Shown here: positions 54,606 through 64,000 of the stretch, in pieces
Layout of the letters: each line of letters opens with the position of its first letter
How positions within the stretch are numbered: the first letter of the stretch is position 1
From: Platanthera guangdongensis
Lineage: Eukaryota; Streptophyta; Magnoliopsida; Asparagales; Orchidaceae
NCBI GenBank assembly: GCA_039583875.1
Contig: CM077162.1
Coordinates: forward strand, 113,242,589-113,306,588
Length of the DNA stretch: 64,000 nt
Direction: 5' to 3'
The notes under the pieces: model-generated
What the model saw: the letters and a program-made list of their open reading frames with translations, nothing else
Told to the model about the DNA's origin: nothing
Databases searched by the model: none
Made by a program: the position numbers and the translations under genes

Positions 54606-56703
54606 TGAAAGATATGGTACCTAAACACCTAGAGGGGGGAGGGGGTGAATAGGTGACCTAATCCTTTTCTAACTTTGTTGGCAGCCACTTAGTTAAATCA
54701 CAGAGTTCTAACAACTTTTGCATAGCAAACAACAATAACAAAACATACACAGCACAATCACAGCACAGCACACAGTGTTTTATAGTGGTTCCCCAAGATA
54801 TGGGTACATCCACTTTCCCCCTTCGCCTATCTAGCAGTGTACTAGATTCGGCCAAACTTCTCCACTGTCTCAGAACCCAAATTGGTTCCTACCTCAGGCC
54901 CAAAGCCTTACAACTCAGCTTTATCCCAAAGCCTACACTCAGCCAATCAAGGCCTACACTCAGCCAATCTAAGGCCTACACTCAGAGATCTCTATCTCCT
55001 ACACTCAGGCTAACAAGCCCTACCCTCAGCCTTTATAATTATAGGCTTACAAATCACTCAGATCCAATGGATCCTACAAGTTAAAAATGTAATACAAATA
55101 CTAACTCTACAACTCAGAAAGATAAGAGGGGAGTTGAGAGATTCTTGATGAGTTCTTGGAAGAACTCAGCTGGATCCAATCTGACTTAGCTTTCTTCAAA
55201 GCTTCTTGAGTAGAACTGAATAAGACTGAATCCTCTGCAGTTGTTCCTTGACCTCTGCTTCTTAAGAATCAGAATTGAATCTGAATCCTTCTTCTCAACC
55301 TAGTTCCAGAGGCTGATTTCTTGGATGGAGCCCTCTCTCTCCAACTTCTTAGATCTGCACTTGGACTGCAAGATCTTCTTGTGTTGATACTCAGTATACC
55401 ACTTTTCTGATTACTTGAATAATCTGTACCACTTGTTAATCACTTGATCAACTCTTTTCAACAACAGTTTCTGTAAACTGTGGGTGCCTATTTATAGGCC
55501 TTCTTCATGGTAACCGGCTGGTCCGGTTCATAACTGACTTCTGACATCTCTGACAGTTGCTGTAGACCGGCTGGAACGGCAGCTGTCATGTCATCCAGTC
55601 ACTTCTTAAAAATCTCTAACAGTCAGTAAGTGTCGAGACTTTCTGTCTTTAAGTGTCGACACTTATAGACCAAGTGTCGACACATGCTTTGTAAGTGTCG
55701 ACACAAGTCTACAAGGTGTCGACACATATCCTTGTATGTCTCGACACAGATTCTTCTTCATGTGTCGACACTGAAATTGAGTGTCGACATAAGTACCTGT
55801 TCTTCTAGCTTTTGTTGAATTGTTCTATGTGTCGACACATCTCCTTTGTGTCGACATATCTTCTTGTGTTGAATCTGTCAAGTGTCGACACTGCTTCTAG
55901 GTGTCGACACATATCCTTTTATGTTGAATCTTGCTGAGTGTCGACACAGCTCCTTGTGTCGACACACCTTCTTGTTGTTGAGACTTCAGCTGAGTGTCGA
56001 CACATTCCCTTAGTGTCGATACTTGTACTTAGAATAATTTGTTGTTCTTTCTGTTCTTTGCTAAGTGTCGACACAGCTCCATGTGTCGACACTTTCTTCC
56101 AGTGTTGAGTCTTCAGCTGTGTGTCGACACATTGTTCTAGGTGTCGACACATACTTCAAATGCTGACTCTTCTGTTGAGTGTCGACACATTGTGTTGAGT
56201 GTCGACACATGCTTCAAGTGCTGACTCTTCTGCATAGTGTCGACACATTGTGTTGAGTGTCGACACTTGTACTTAGACTCTGCAGACTTTTGCTGAGTGT
56301 CGACACAGCTCCAAGTGTCGACACTTTCTGGTGTAGACACAGCTTCACTGAGTGTCGACACAGCTCCTTGTGTCGACACTTTCTGTCTGCACATTTCTCC
56401 ACTGAGTGTCGACACAGCTCCAAGTGTCGACACTTTCTGTCTGGTGTCGACTCTGTATCCCAGGTGTCGACACAATGACTCCAAGTGTCGACACTGCTTG
56501 TCTGGGTGTCGACACAAGCTTTCTTAAGTGTCGACACTTTCCCTCTAGGTGTCGACACATGGACTTAGAAACTTTTTGCTTCAGTCCAGTACTTTCTTAA
56601 CCTGCACAAGTAACTCAAACATACATCAAATACATTATGATGTATATCATTGAGTTGGGTGAGGCTTCTTCAAATCAGGTACATTTGACCAATGTACCCA
56701 ACA
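54606..56703 (-). repeat. G 5' LTR
   Basis: 2098 bp. In element sense: TGTTGGGTACATTGG at 56703; array of about 30 GTGTCGACAC units from 56560 to 55625 (about one per 31 bp); a conserved inverted AACCGG/CCGGTT motif at 55528-55511; TATA box at 55496-55489; R/U5 with repeated CTGAGTGTAGG units; end CTTTCA. Confidence 0.96.
55489..55496 (-). promoter_or_regulatory. TATA box in G 5' LTR
   Basis: The minus strand reads CTATAAATAGGC about 130 bp downstream of the last palindrome of the array and about 15-20 bp downstream of the AACCGG/CCGGTT inverted repeat. Confidence 0.75.
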
Positions 56704-56708
56704 ACCAA

Positions 56709-57980
56709 GGAGATGTGTCGACACTTAGCAAGTATAAACACAAGAAGATATGTCGACACAAAGGAGTTGTGTCGACACTTACAAGAAATCAACTAAGTAT
56801 CAAAGAAGGACTTGTGTCGACACACAGGATCAGTGTCGACACATGTTGAAGAAGCAGTATCGAGAAGTAATTTCTACAATACAAGGAGTTGTGTCGACAC
56901 CATGAAGGCTAGTGTCGACACTTAGTCTACTTGTGTCGACACTTAGTCTATCAGTGTCGACACTTAAAGACTGACTGTCTCGACACTTTCAAATAGTTAT
57001 AGAAAATTTAAGAAGTGACTGGATGACTTGACAGCTGCCATTCCAGCCGGTCTACTGCAATTGTCAGAGCTGTCAGAAAGTTGTTAGAAACCGGAACAGC
57101 CGGTTACCTTGGAGAAAGTCTATATAAAGACCCTTCTCCTTCGACAGAAAGGGTAATTGGTGATTGATCAAGCAATTCATTGAAGAATCAATTGAAGTGA
57201 TCAGAAGATCTAAGAAGTTGGAGAGAGAGAGCTCCTTCTAAGAAGACAGCTGTTGAACCAGGCTGTGAAGAAAGTTTCAGATTGAGATCTGATTCTTAAG
57301 TCAGTAGTGATTGAAGATTATCTGCATAGAGAATCAACCCTACTGTGTTCTAATTCAAGAAGCTTTGAAGAAAGCCAAGGGAGGTTGATCTTAGCAAAGT
57401 TCTTCCAAGAACTCATCAAGAAACCTGTCAACTCTTCTCTCTCATTTTGAGTTGTGGGTATATACTTTGTAATTTTAATTTCTTGTATGATCCTAAGGGA
57501 TCTAAGTTGTAAGCCTGAAATTATAAAGGCTGAGTGGTAGGGCCTGTGTGCCTGAGTGTAGGGGATTCATTTCTCTGAGTGTAGGCCATGTTGAGGGCTA
57601 AGTGTAGGCCTTGTTGAAGGCTGAGTGTAGGTCTTTGTGAAGACTGAGTGGTAGGGTTGTTGAGCCTGAGTTGTAGGAGTGGGATCACTTTGAGCTGTAG
57701 GAACCTATTTGGGGTTCTGAGTGTAAGATCTGAGGATCTGAGGAATAGTGGAGAAGTTGGTCCGAATCTAGTACACTACTAGATAGGCGAAGGTGGAAAG
57801 TGGATGTACCCAGACCTTGTGGAACCACTATAAAAACTGTGTGTACTCTGTGTGTGACTGATTTTGTGTTTGTTGTTTAAAGTTGTGTGAATTCTGTGAT
57901 TAATTCTTCCTAAAGTTTAAAAAGATTAAAGTCACCTATTCACCCCCCCCCCTCTAGGTGATTAGGTACAATTTCTTTAA
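56709..57980 (+). repeat. F 5' LTR, second part
   Basis: Continues from 22473 across G. About eleven more GTGTCGACAC units lie at 56715-56985. AACCGGAACAGCCGGTTACC is at 57089-57108, the TATA box at 57121, and GAGTGTAGG-type repeats at 57545-57730. It ends CTTTAA (the canonical CTTTCA with one change). Total F LTR length is 1956 bp. Confidence 0.93.
57121..57129 (+). promoter_or_regulatory. TATA box in F 5' LTR
   Basis: TATATAAAG, 12 bp after the AACCGG/CCGGTT inverted repeat, in the same arrangement as in G. Confidence 0.75.
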
Positions 57981-57982
57981 AG

Positions 57983-57995
57983 TGGTATCACAGCC
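57983..57995 (+). other. Primer-binding site, initiator tRNA-Met (F)
   Basis: TGGTATCACAGCC, one mismatch from the site of G, two bases after the LTR end. Confidence 0.9.
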
Positions 57996-58070
57996 ATGTT
58001 ACTTAAAAAGGACATAACAGTTTGAGTAAAGTTCATGTTGGCATAATCAGCATAATCAAGAATCAAGAAA

Positions 58071-60075
58071 ATGGGTTCAACAGAGAATCACAAAGAGCTT
58101 GGACCATGAAGTTGCCAATCTGTAGAAAGGAAATTTTTGGCATTTGGAAAGAAAGGGTTAGACTTTTTATGGAAGCCTCTGACCCTAGAATCTATATCAC
58201 AGTCAAAGAAGGGCCATATGTGCCAATGAAAGTATTTGTCCTGGATGCAAATCAGAGAACTCCTAAGGACTATTCAGAGATGACTAAAGATGAGATTATT
58301 CTGGCCACTTGGACAAGAGGGCTCAGAATATCATTGTAAGTGCAATAGATGATGCCACATTTCAGAACTTGATTCACTGTAAAACTTCTAAAGAGATGTG
58401 GGATACACTGATAGTCTATATGGAAGGTTCAGAAGAGGTAAGACAAGACAGGAAATCCTTGTTGAATCAAGAGTATGAAAGCTTCAGACAAGGAAGGTCT
58501 GATAGCATAACTGAGTGGTACAAGAAATTCTATAGGATTGTTAATGAGTTGATGTCTTATGGAAGAGAATTCAGCAATTATGAATTGAATGATAAGTTCT
58601 TGAGATCCCTTACTAAGGACTGGGATACCAAGATTTGTGCCATAAGGGAAATGGCCAAATTAGCAGATATACCTCCTCCAACATTGTTTGGCAAACTGTT
58701 ATCCTATGAGATGCAGTTAATGGTAAGGAAGGAGGAAGAGAAGACTACCAGAGTTGAGCACAAAGAAAGAGCTGTGGCTTTTAAGACAGAAGCCACTAGG
58801 AAATATAAAAGTAAGTCTCCATCTCCACCTCCAAAAGTTACTGAGACAGATGAGTCAAAAAGCAAGAATTCTGAAAGCAGTGAGAGTGATGAAGATTTTA
58901 CAGCTTTCACAAGACATTTTCAGAAGTTTCTAAAGAAGAAACATTGGAGGTCTAAGCCATCCACTTCACAGAGATCATCAAAGAACGAAAGAAGAAAGTC
59001 CAGGCAAAGTAAAACTACATCCACAAAGATAGTTTGCTATTGTTGTAACAGACAGGGACATGTTGTTGCTGACTGTCCAGAGAAGAGGAAAGAGTCAACT
59101 GATAAGAAGAAGACTCAGATCAAGGGCAAAAAGGAAAGGTCCTTTGTTGCTAAGAAGGACAAAAGTCTGTCTGATATGTCTTCTTCAGAAACTGATTCAG
59201 AAGCTGAAGCTTATATTGGACTGTTTGCTGAAGAAGAGGAAGGGGAGTTCATCCAGTTAATGAACTTAATATATGAGCATGAGTACAATCAGTGTCAGGG
59301 ACTGATGGCCTTATCAGAAGGAGACAAAATCCAGGATCAGCCTGGACCAAGTCAGGTACAAAATTGTTCTATTAGTTCAATTTCTAGTACTGAGTCAGAT
59401 TCAGATACATCAGCATCAAGTGATGTTAGTGGATCTGAATCTGAAGGAGATATTCATCAGTTGATTGATGAATATAGAGTAGTGTTGCAAGCTTTAAAGA
59501 AAAGCAAATCCTTGGCCAAGAGTCAGGCTAAGGAGATTGCTAGTCTTAAAGTTGCTGCAACAGATTTTAACAAGTTGCTTGATCAGAAGCTAAATGAAAT
59601 AGCCAGACTGAAGCACATTACTGTTATTCAGATGGGGACTATAACATTTAAAAATGATCAAATCAGAAATCTGGAGATTAGTCTTCAGAAAGAGAGAGAT
59701 ATAGTAGCAAGGTTTTCTAAACCAAAGTCTGTTCTACCTTTGATAGATGAGTTCATTTCTCAAAAGGGTAAAACTGGATTTGGGTTTACTAAACCTGCCA
59801 GGACTGTATAGTCCAAGTCTAAGGGCAAAGCCCCAGTACTCAACAAGCAGCTTGTTGTAGATAAAACAGCCAGGGTTGTACTTAAACGAAGGTACAATAG
59901 ATTTGAGTGCTGGTGTTGTGGCAAGGTAGGCCACTTTGCCATAGACTGTTGGCACAATTCAAGTGCTAAGGTGAGTAGCAATCTGCTTGCTAGAAAAGCT
60001 ACAGGTAGTTTTGTTAAGAGGCAAACTAACCAGCACCAAGGACCCAAGAATTCTTTGGGTTCTAAGGTTAACTAA
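58071..60075 (+). pseudogene. gag: Copia-type Gag of F, several breaks
   Basis: The start ATG at 58071 gives MGSTENHKELG and then a stop, because one base is missing near 58107 relative to G. A second one-base loss near 58306 splits the capsid region. From 58309 the frame is open for 500 codons (NELMSYGREFSNYELNDKFL, knuckle CYCCNRQGHVVADC near 59036, acidic Ser-rich region, coiled-coil-like segment) to a TAG at 59809. It then continues with the second knuckle CWCCGKVGHFAIDC near 59910 to TAA at 60073-60075. The terminal TAA is in the same place as in G. Confidence 0.9.
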
Positions 60076-63000
60076 TCTGTTTTGCAGGTGAGTCCAAGTG
60101 ACCATGCCCCAATATAGTACTTGGACAGTGGATGTTCCAAACACATGACTGGAACTAGGGGATTGCTGAAGGACTATACACCAATCAAGGATGGTCCTAA
60201 AGTCTCCTTTGGTGGTTTTGAAAAAGGAATCATCAAAGGCTTTGGTAACATTTCTAGCAACCTTATTACAATTACTCAAGTGGCTTATGTTAAAGGTTTG
60301 AAACACAACCTCATTAGTATAAGTCAGCTGAGTGATTTAGGATATGACATCTCATTTATCAAGGATGGTTATCATATCAGTAGGTCAAGTGATCAAAAGA
60401 TCATTTTGACAGGTTATAGGAAGAGAAATGTCTATTGTCTAGATATTATGTGTGAGAACATTGGTTCTCCTGTTTGTCTTGTAGCTGATGAGAAAGTCTC
60501 ACATTGTGTTAAATGGAACAAGAGGCTGGCTCATCTTAACTACAAGACAATTGGCCAACTCTTTAGCAAAGAGTTAGTGAGGAATGGTCCTCAAGTTAAG
60601 TGTAAAAAGGTTGGGATATGCTCAGCTTGTCAAAAGGGCAAGCATACCAAATCCACCTTTAATAGCATTGAGAACAAAGATGTTGTGAGGTGTTTATACC
60701 TCTTGCATATGGATCTATTTGGTCCTATGCCAGTTCACAGCCTAGGTAGGAAGGTCTACACATTTGTGGTTGTAGATGACTACTCAAGGTTTTCCTGGGT
60801 GTTCTTCCTTAGACAGAAATCTGAAACTCCTAGTATCTTTTATAGTTTTGTCAAACAAATTCAGAATGAGTTAGACAGTACAGTGGTCAAAATAAGAAGT
60901 GACGATGGTACTGAATTCCAGTCTGACAGTATGACAAAGCTATGTGAAGAGTTTGGGATATTTCAGGAATTTTCTTCACCAAGAACATCTCAGCAAAATG
61001 GTATTGCTGAAAGAAAAAAATAGAACTTTGATTGAGGCTGGTAGAACCCTATTAAGTGACACACCTCTCCCTAAATATTTTTGGGCTGAGGCAGTTAATA
61101 CTGCATGTCATGTGATTAATAGGGCTACAATCACCAAGATCCACAATAAGACCCCCTATGAGATTGTGAAGGGCAGAAAACCAAATCTATCCTATTTCAG
61201 GATCTTTGGTTGTAAATGCTATATACTTAACAATGGTAAGTCTTATTTAACTAAGTTTGCTGCCAAATTCCAAGAGGGGATCTTTGTTGGGTACAACAAC
61301 AACAGTAAGGCTTATAAGGTCTACAACTTGACTACTCAAGTTATAAAAGAGTATGTTCATGTAGTTTTTGATGAAGGCAGACTCATTAACAATGAATTGT
61401 CTAGAAGTATTTGCAGCTCCACAGGTGTGACTGAGAAGATGAACAAGCTTACTATTGAAGAAGGTTCTACTGCAAGTCAGCAAGTGGATGATAGTGGCTG
61501 TTGTCCAGGGGGAGTACTAGATACACCTGATGCAGAAGAAGACCAAGGGGTGCAGCAAGTTGAAGAGAATGAAGGTGTACAACCTGAAGACAGGCTACCT
61601 CCAGCAAATAGACATCTAAAAGATCATCCAGCCAATCAAATTATTGGTGATCTCAGACAAGGGGTACAAACAAGGAGCAGAAATCTAAGTTCAGTACTCT
61701 ACTCCAGCTTTCTATCCCAGGTAGAGCCAAAGAAATTTGAAGAAGCCATCCTAGACCCTCATTGGATTGAGGCAATGCAAGAGGAGCTGAACCAGTTCAA
61801 AAGGTGCAAAGTCTGGGAGGCAGTTCCTAAACCAAAAGACCACAACATTATTGGAACCAAGTGGATCTTTAGGAACAAGTTGGATGAACATGGAGTGATT
61901 ATAAAGAACAAAGCAAGACTGGTTGCAAAAGGATATAGGCAGGAAGAAGGTATTGACTTTGATCAAACCTTTGCTCCAGTAGCCAGACTGGAGGCAATAA
62001 GGATGTTCTTGGCCTATGCAACCTATCAAGGGTTTAAAGTATACCAAATGGATGTTAAGTCAGCCTTTCTGAATGGAAATCTGAAGGAAAAAGTCTATGT
62101 AGAACAGCCATCAGGTTTTGTTGATTCTACTAAACCTAATTATGTTTATAGACTTAGGAAGGCTTTGTATGGGTTAAAACAAGCCCCTAGGGCTTGGTAT
62201 GAAACCCTGTCTAGTTTCCTCATTGAGAATAAATTCACAAGGGAGAAAATAGACATGACTCTATTCCTTAGGGAATCCAGAGGCAAGATTATCTTAGTCC
62301 AAATATATGTAGATGACATCATATTTGGGTCTACTGAAAGTAGTCTTTGCAGAAAGTTTGCAAAACTAATGCAAGGACAATTTGAAATGAGTAGTATGGG
62401 GGAACTTAAGTTCTTCTTGTGTCTCCAAGTTAGACAGACTGAGGATGGTTTATCCATATGCCAGTCTAAGTTCACCCTAGAATTAATAAGGAAGTATGGT
62501 ATGGAATCATCCACTACCATGAAAACTCCTATGGGGTCAACAATGTCTTTATGCAAAGATGATGCAGGAAAACCTGTAGATGAAACCTTGTATAGAGGGA
62601 TAGTTGGCTCCCTACTTTATTTGACTGCAAGTAGACCATATATCATGTATGCTACATGTGTCTATGCTAGGTACCAAGCTTGCCCTAAAGAATCTCATTT
62701 GACAGCAGTTAAAAGAATCCTGAGATATCTTAAGGGCACTCCTTATCTAGGCCTTTGGTACCCTAGGAATGGAGAGTTTGAACTGACAGGTTATTCAGAT
62801 ACAGATTTTGCAGGCTGCAAGGAAGATAGGAAAAGTACAACTGGAACCTGTCAATTCCTAGGTGGAAGGCTGATATCATGGAGTAGCAAGAAACAAACAA
62901 GTGTGGCTATCTCCACAGCAGAATCAGAGTATGTTGCTGCAGGAAGTTGCTGTGCTCAACTTCTATGGATTCAACATCAGCTAGAAGATTATGGTATTCA

Positions 63001-63241
63001 AGTAAGTAGAACACCTCTATTTTGTGATTCTACTAGTGCTATTTCTATTGCAAACAATCCTGTCTCCCATAGTAGGACTAAGCACATAGAAATAAAATAC
63101 CATTTTCTTAGAGAACATGTGGAAAAAGAAGATATTTCACTAGAGTATATTAATACAGATAATCAGCTAGCTGACATGTATACTAAGCCTTTAGATGAAA
63201 CCAAATTCAAAATTGAATTAGGGATGATAAACTTAGAATAG
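60076..63241 (+). pseudogene. pol: Copia-type Pol of F, one stop and one frameshift
   Basis: In frame with gag. A TAG at 60115 precedes the protease motif YLDSGCSKHMTG. Integrase zinc region and core are open to about 61015, where an A run has one extra base and shifts the frame. The second frame runs to 63241 with [17 protein letters not shown] integrase, RT ([29 protein letters not shown]) and RNase H ([20 protein letters not shown]), ending [10 protein letters not shown]. The RT and RNase H half is fully open and all catalytic motifs can be read across the two frames. Confidence 0.93.
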
Positions 63242-63750
63242 TTTACAAAAATTGGCTAAGTAAAAAGGTGTCGACACACAGAGTTGTCTGTGTCGACACA
63301 TAGAAGATGGTGTCGACATTTCAGAGAAATGGTGTCGACACATCTAGGAAGTCTGTGTTGACACTTCAGAGAATTAGTGTCGACACATGCAGTGTAGGTG
63401 TCGACACATCCAAGGTGGTGTCGACACTTAGGCTTTACATAGAATTAGTCTTGTAGAGTCTCGACTAAGTGTCGAGCTAAGTGGTGTCGACACATATACA
63501 AGTGTCGACACATATATTCTGTCGACTATACTTATGTCGACACATAGTTGTCGCGACATTATAAGTAAGTGTCGACACTTTTCAACATTGTCGACACAAT
63601 TTAAGTATCTTGACGCGCCTTTTCATCTTCGATTCTAGAAAGGTATAAATAGGTTTTTGCCATTGTTTGTCGACACGCTCACCAAAGTTTCGAGACCAAA
63701 CTTGTGTGTCGACATCTCTCTTCTCTAAATTCAAATTTCTTCAAACCCTA
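63242..63750 (+). promoter_or_regulatory. Internal promoter-like module before the third ORF of F
   Basis: About fourteen GTGTCGACAC units or variants (63268-63600) are followed by TATA box TATAAATA at 63644-63651 and two further units near 63670 and 63706, then the ATG at 63751, 100 bases after the TATA box. In G the TATA-to-ATG distance is nearly the same. The region shares little other sequence that would explain its conservation. Confidence 0.65.
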
Positions 63751-64000
63751 ATGACGCCCAAGCTAGAGGAGAACATTAACGAAGGATATGAACTCGTGCG
63801 ACACGCATTTGATGACGCAGAACCCGAGATCAAAGGCGTGATAACCCTAATAGCAGAGACTGGGTTAGAATTTCTTGTATCAGAACCGATCAAGATATGG
63901 AAGAAGGAAGTCCTCGAATTTCTGAATGGAGCAACCCTAGATGAATCAGGACTCAAGATTAAGTCCAGAGTTCATGGGGCAAAGGTGAAGGTCTCTCCTA
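63751..64000 (+). CDS. Third ORF of F, partial (unknown function)
   Basis: Starts MTPKLEENINEGYELVRHAF and is open to the window end (83 codons). It aligns with the N-terminus of the third ORF of G at roughly three residues in four by eye (FLVSEPIKIWKKEVLEFLNG, LKIKSRVHGAKVKVSP). Conservation starts at this Met, which supports MAPKLEEN as the start in G. Confidence 0.85.
   Translation, partial: MTPKLEENINEGYELVRHAFDDAEPEIKGVITLIAETGLEFLVSEPIKIWKKEVLEFLNGATLDESGLKIKSRVHGAKVKVSP

Larger units (their letters stand above)
22474..56703 (-). mobile_element. Element G: SIRE/Maximus-like Ty1/copia element, interrupted by H
   Basis: Perfect ACCAA duplications (22469-22473 and 56704-56708) bound this minus-strand element. 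The 5' LTR is 54606-56703 (2098 bp); the 3' LTR is split by H into 44065-45712 and 22474-22922 (2097 bp in total). Internal parts in element order are primer-binding site, gag (54489-52447), pol (52446-49274), palindrome array and TATA, third ORF (48809-46011) and polypurine tract. By eye the two LTRs differ at about 18 positions, under 1 percent. One stop in gag and one frameshift in pol are visible. It lies inside the LTR of its own relative F. Confidence 0.95.
21790..64000 (+). mobile_element. Element F: SIRE/Maximus-like Ty1/copia element, interrupted by G
   Basis: It begins TGTTGGGTACATTGG at 21790. Its 5' LTR is split by G (21790-22473 and 56709-57980). Then come an initiator-tRNA-Met primer-binding site (57983), gag (58071-60075), pol (60076-63241), a palindrome array with TATA box, and a third ORF from 63751 that runs off the window. 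It is a relative, not a copy, of G in the opposite orientation: proteins align throughout but differ at many positions. gag and pol have several frameshifts and stops, so F is probably inactive. Confidence 0.92.

Overview
This window is plant nuclear repeat DNA, probably pericentromeric or gene-poor intergenic chromatin. I see no ordinary host gene, rRNA or tRNA gene; essentially every base can be assigned to LTR retrotransposons. The lineages are plant ones: Tekay/Del-like and Reina/Galadriel-like chromoviruses with chromodomains, Athila-like Ty3/gypsy elements primed by tRNA-Asp, and SIRE/Maximus-like Ty1/copia elements primed by initiator tRNA-Met. The species cannot be named from sequence alone; a dicot is likely.

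The elements form a deep nest, which I name A to I. B is a degenerate minus-strand Tekay-like element seen in pieces (4041-6734, 14017-14806, 20472-20658). It was hit by A (minus Athila-like, 1-4035, running off the left edge), D (plus, gag-protease-only Athila-like, 6735-14011), E (plus, internally deleted Reina-like chromovirus, 14807-20466) and C (start of an LTR, 20659-21789). C was hit by F (plus SIRE-like copia element, 21790 to beyond 64000). F was hit inside its 5' LTR by G (minus SIRE-like, 22474-56703). G was hit inside its 3' LTR by H (minus Tekay-like, 22923-44059). H was hit between its primer-binding site and gag by I (plus Athila-like, 30047-41682). The chain B>C>F>G>H>I is six levels deep. 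Target-site duplications close exactly for E (TAGAG), G (ACCAA), H (AAATC) and I (CCACC), and with one mismatch for D (TGTCG/TGCCG).

Coding state: H has intact gag and pol, apparently joined through a 76-nt GT-AG intron. I is near-intact, with one nonsense codon and one frameshift in pol. G and F each carry gag, pol and a third, long ORF of unknown function downstream of pol; G's copy of this ORF is complete and F's is cut by the window edge. In F and G gag and pol carry a few breaks. D lacks all of RT, RNase H and integrase. E has lost most of RT, RNase H and the front of integrase but keeps a chromodomain whose reading frame runs into the 3' LTR.

The most striking signal is in the non-coding DNA. 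F and G carry dense arrays of the palindrome GTGTCGACAC, upstream of a TATA box in the LTR and again upstream of a second TATA box just before the third ORF. This looks like a reused promoter module. The unrelated LTRs of H, C, A and D are also packed with CG-containing palindromes, and in H the stems show compensatory changes. The Athila-like elements share a hairpin at the LTR terminus and conserved non-coding blocks before the 3' LTR.
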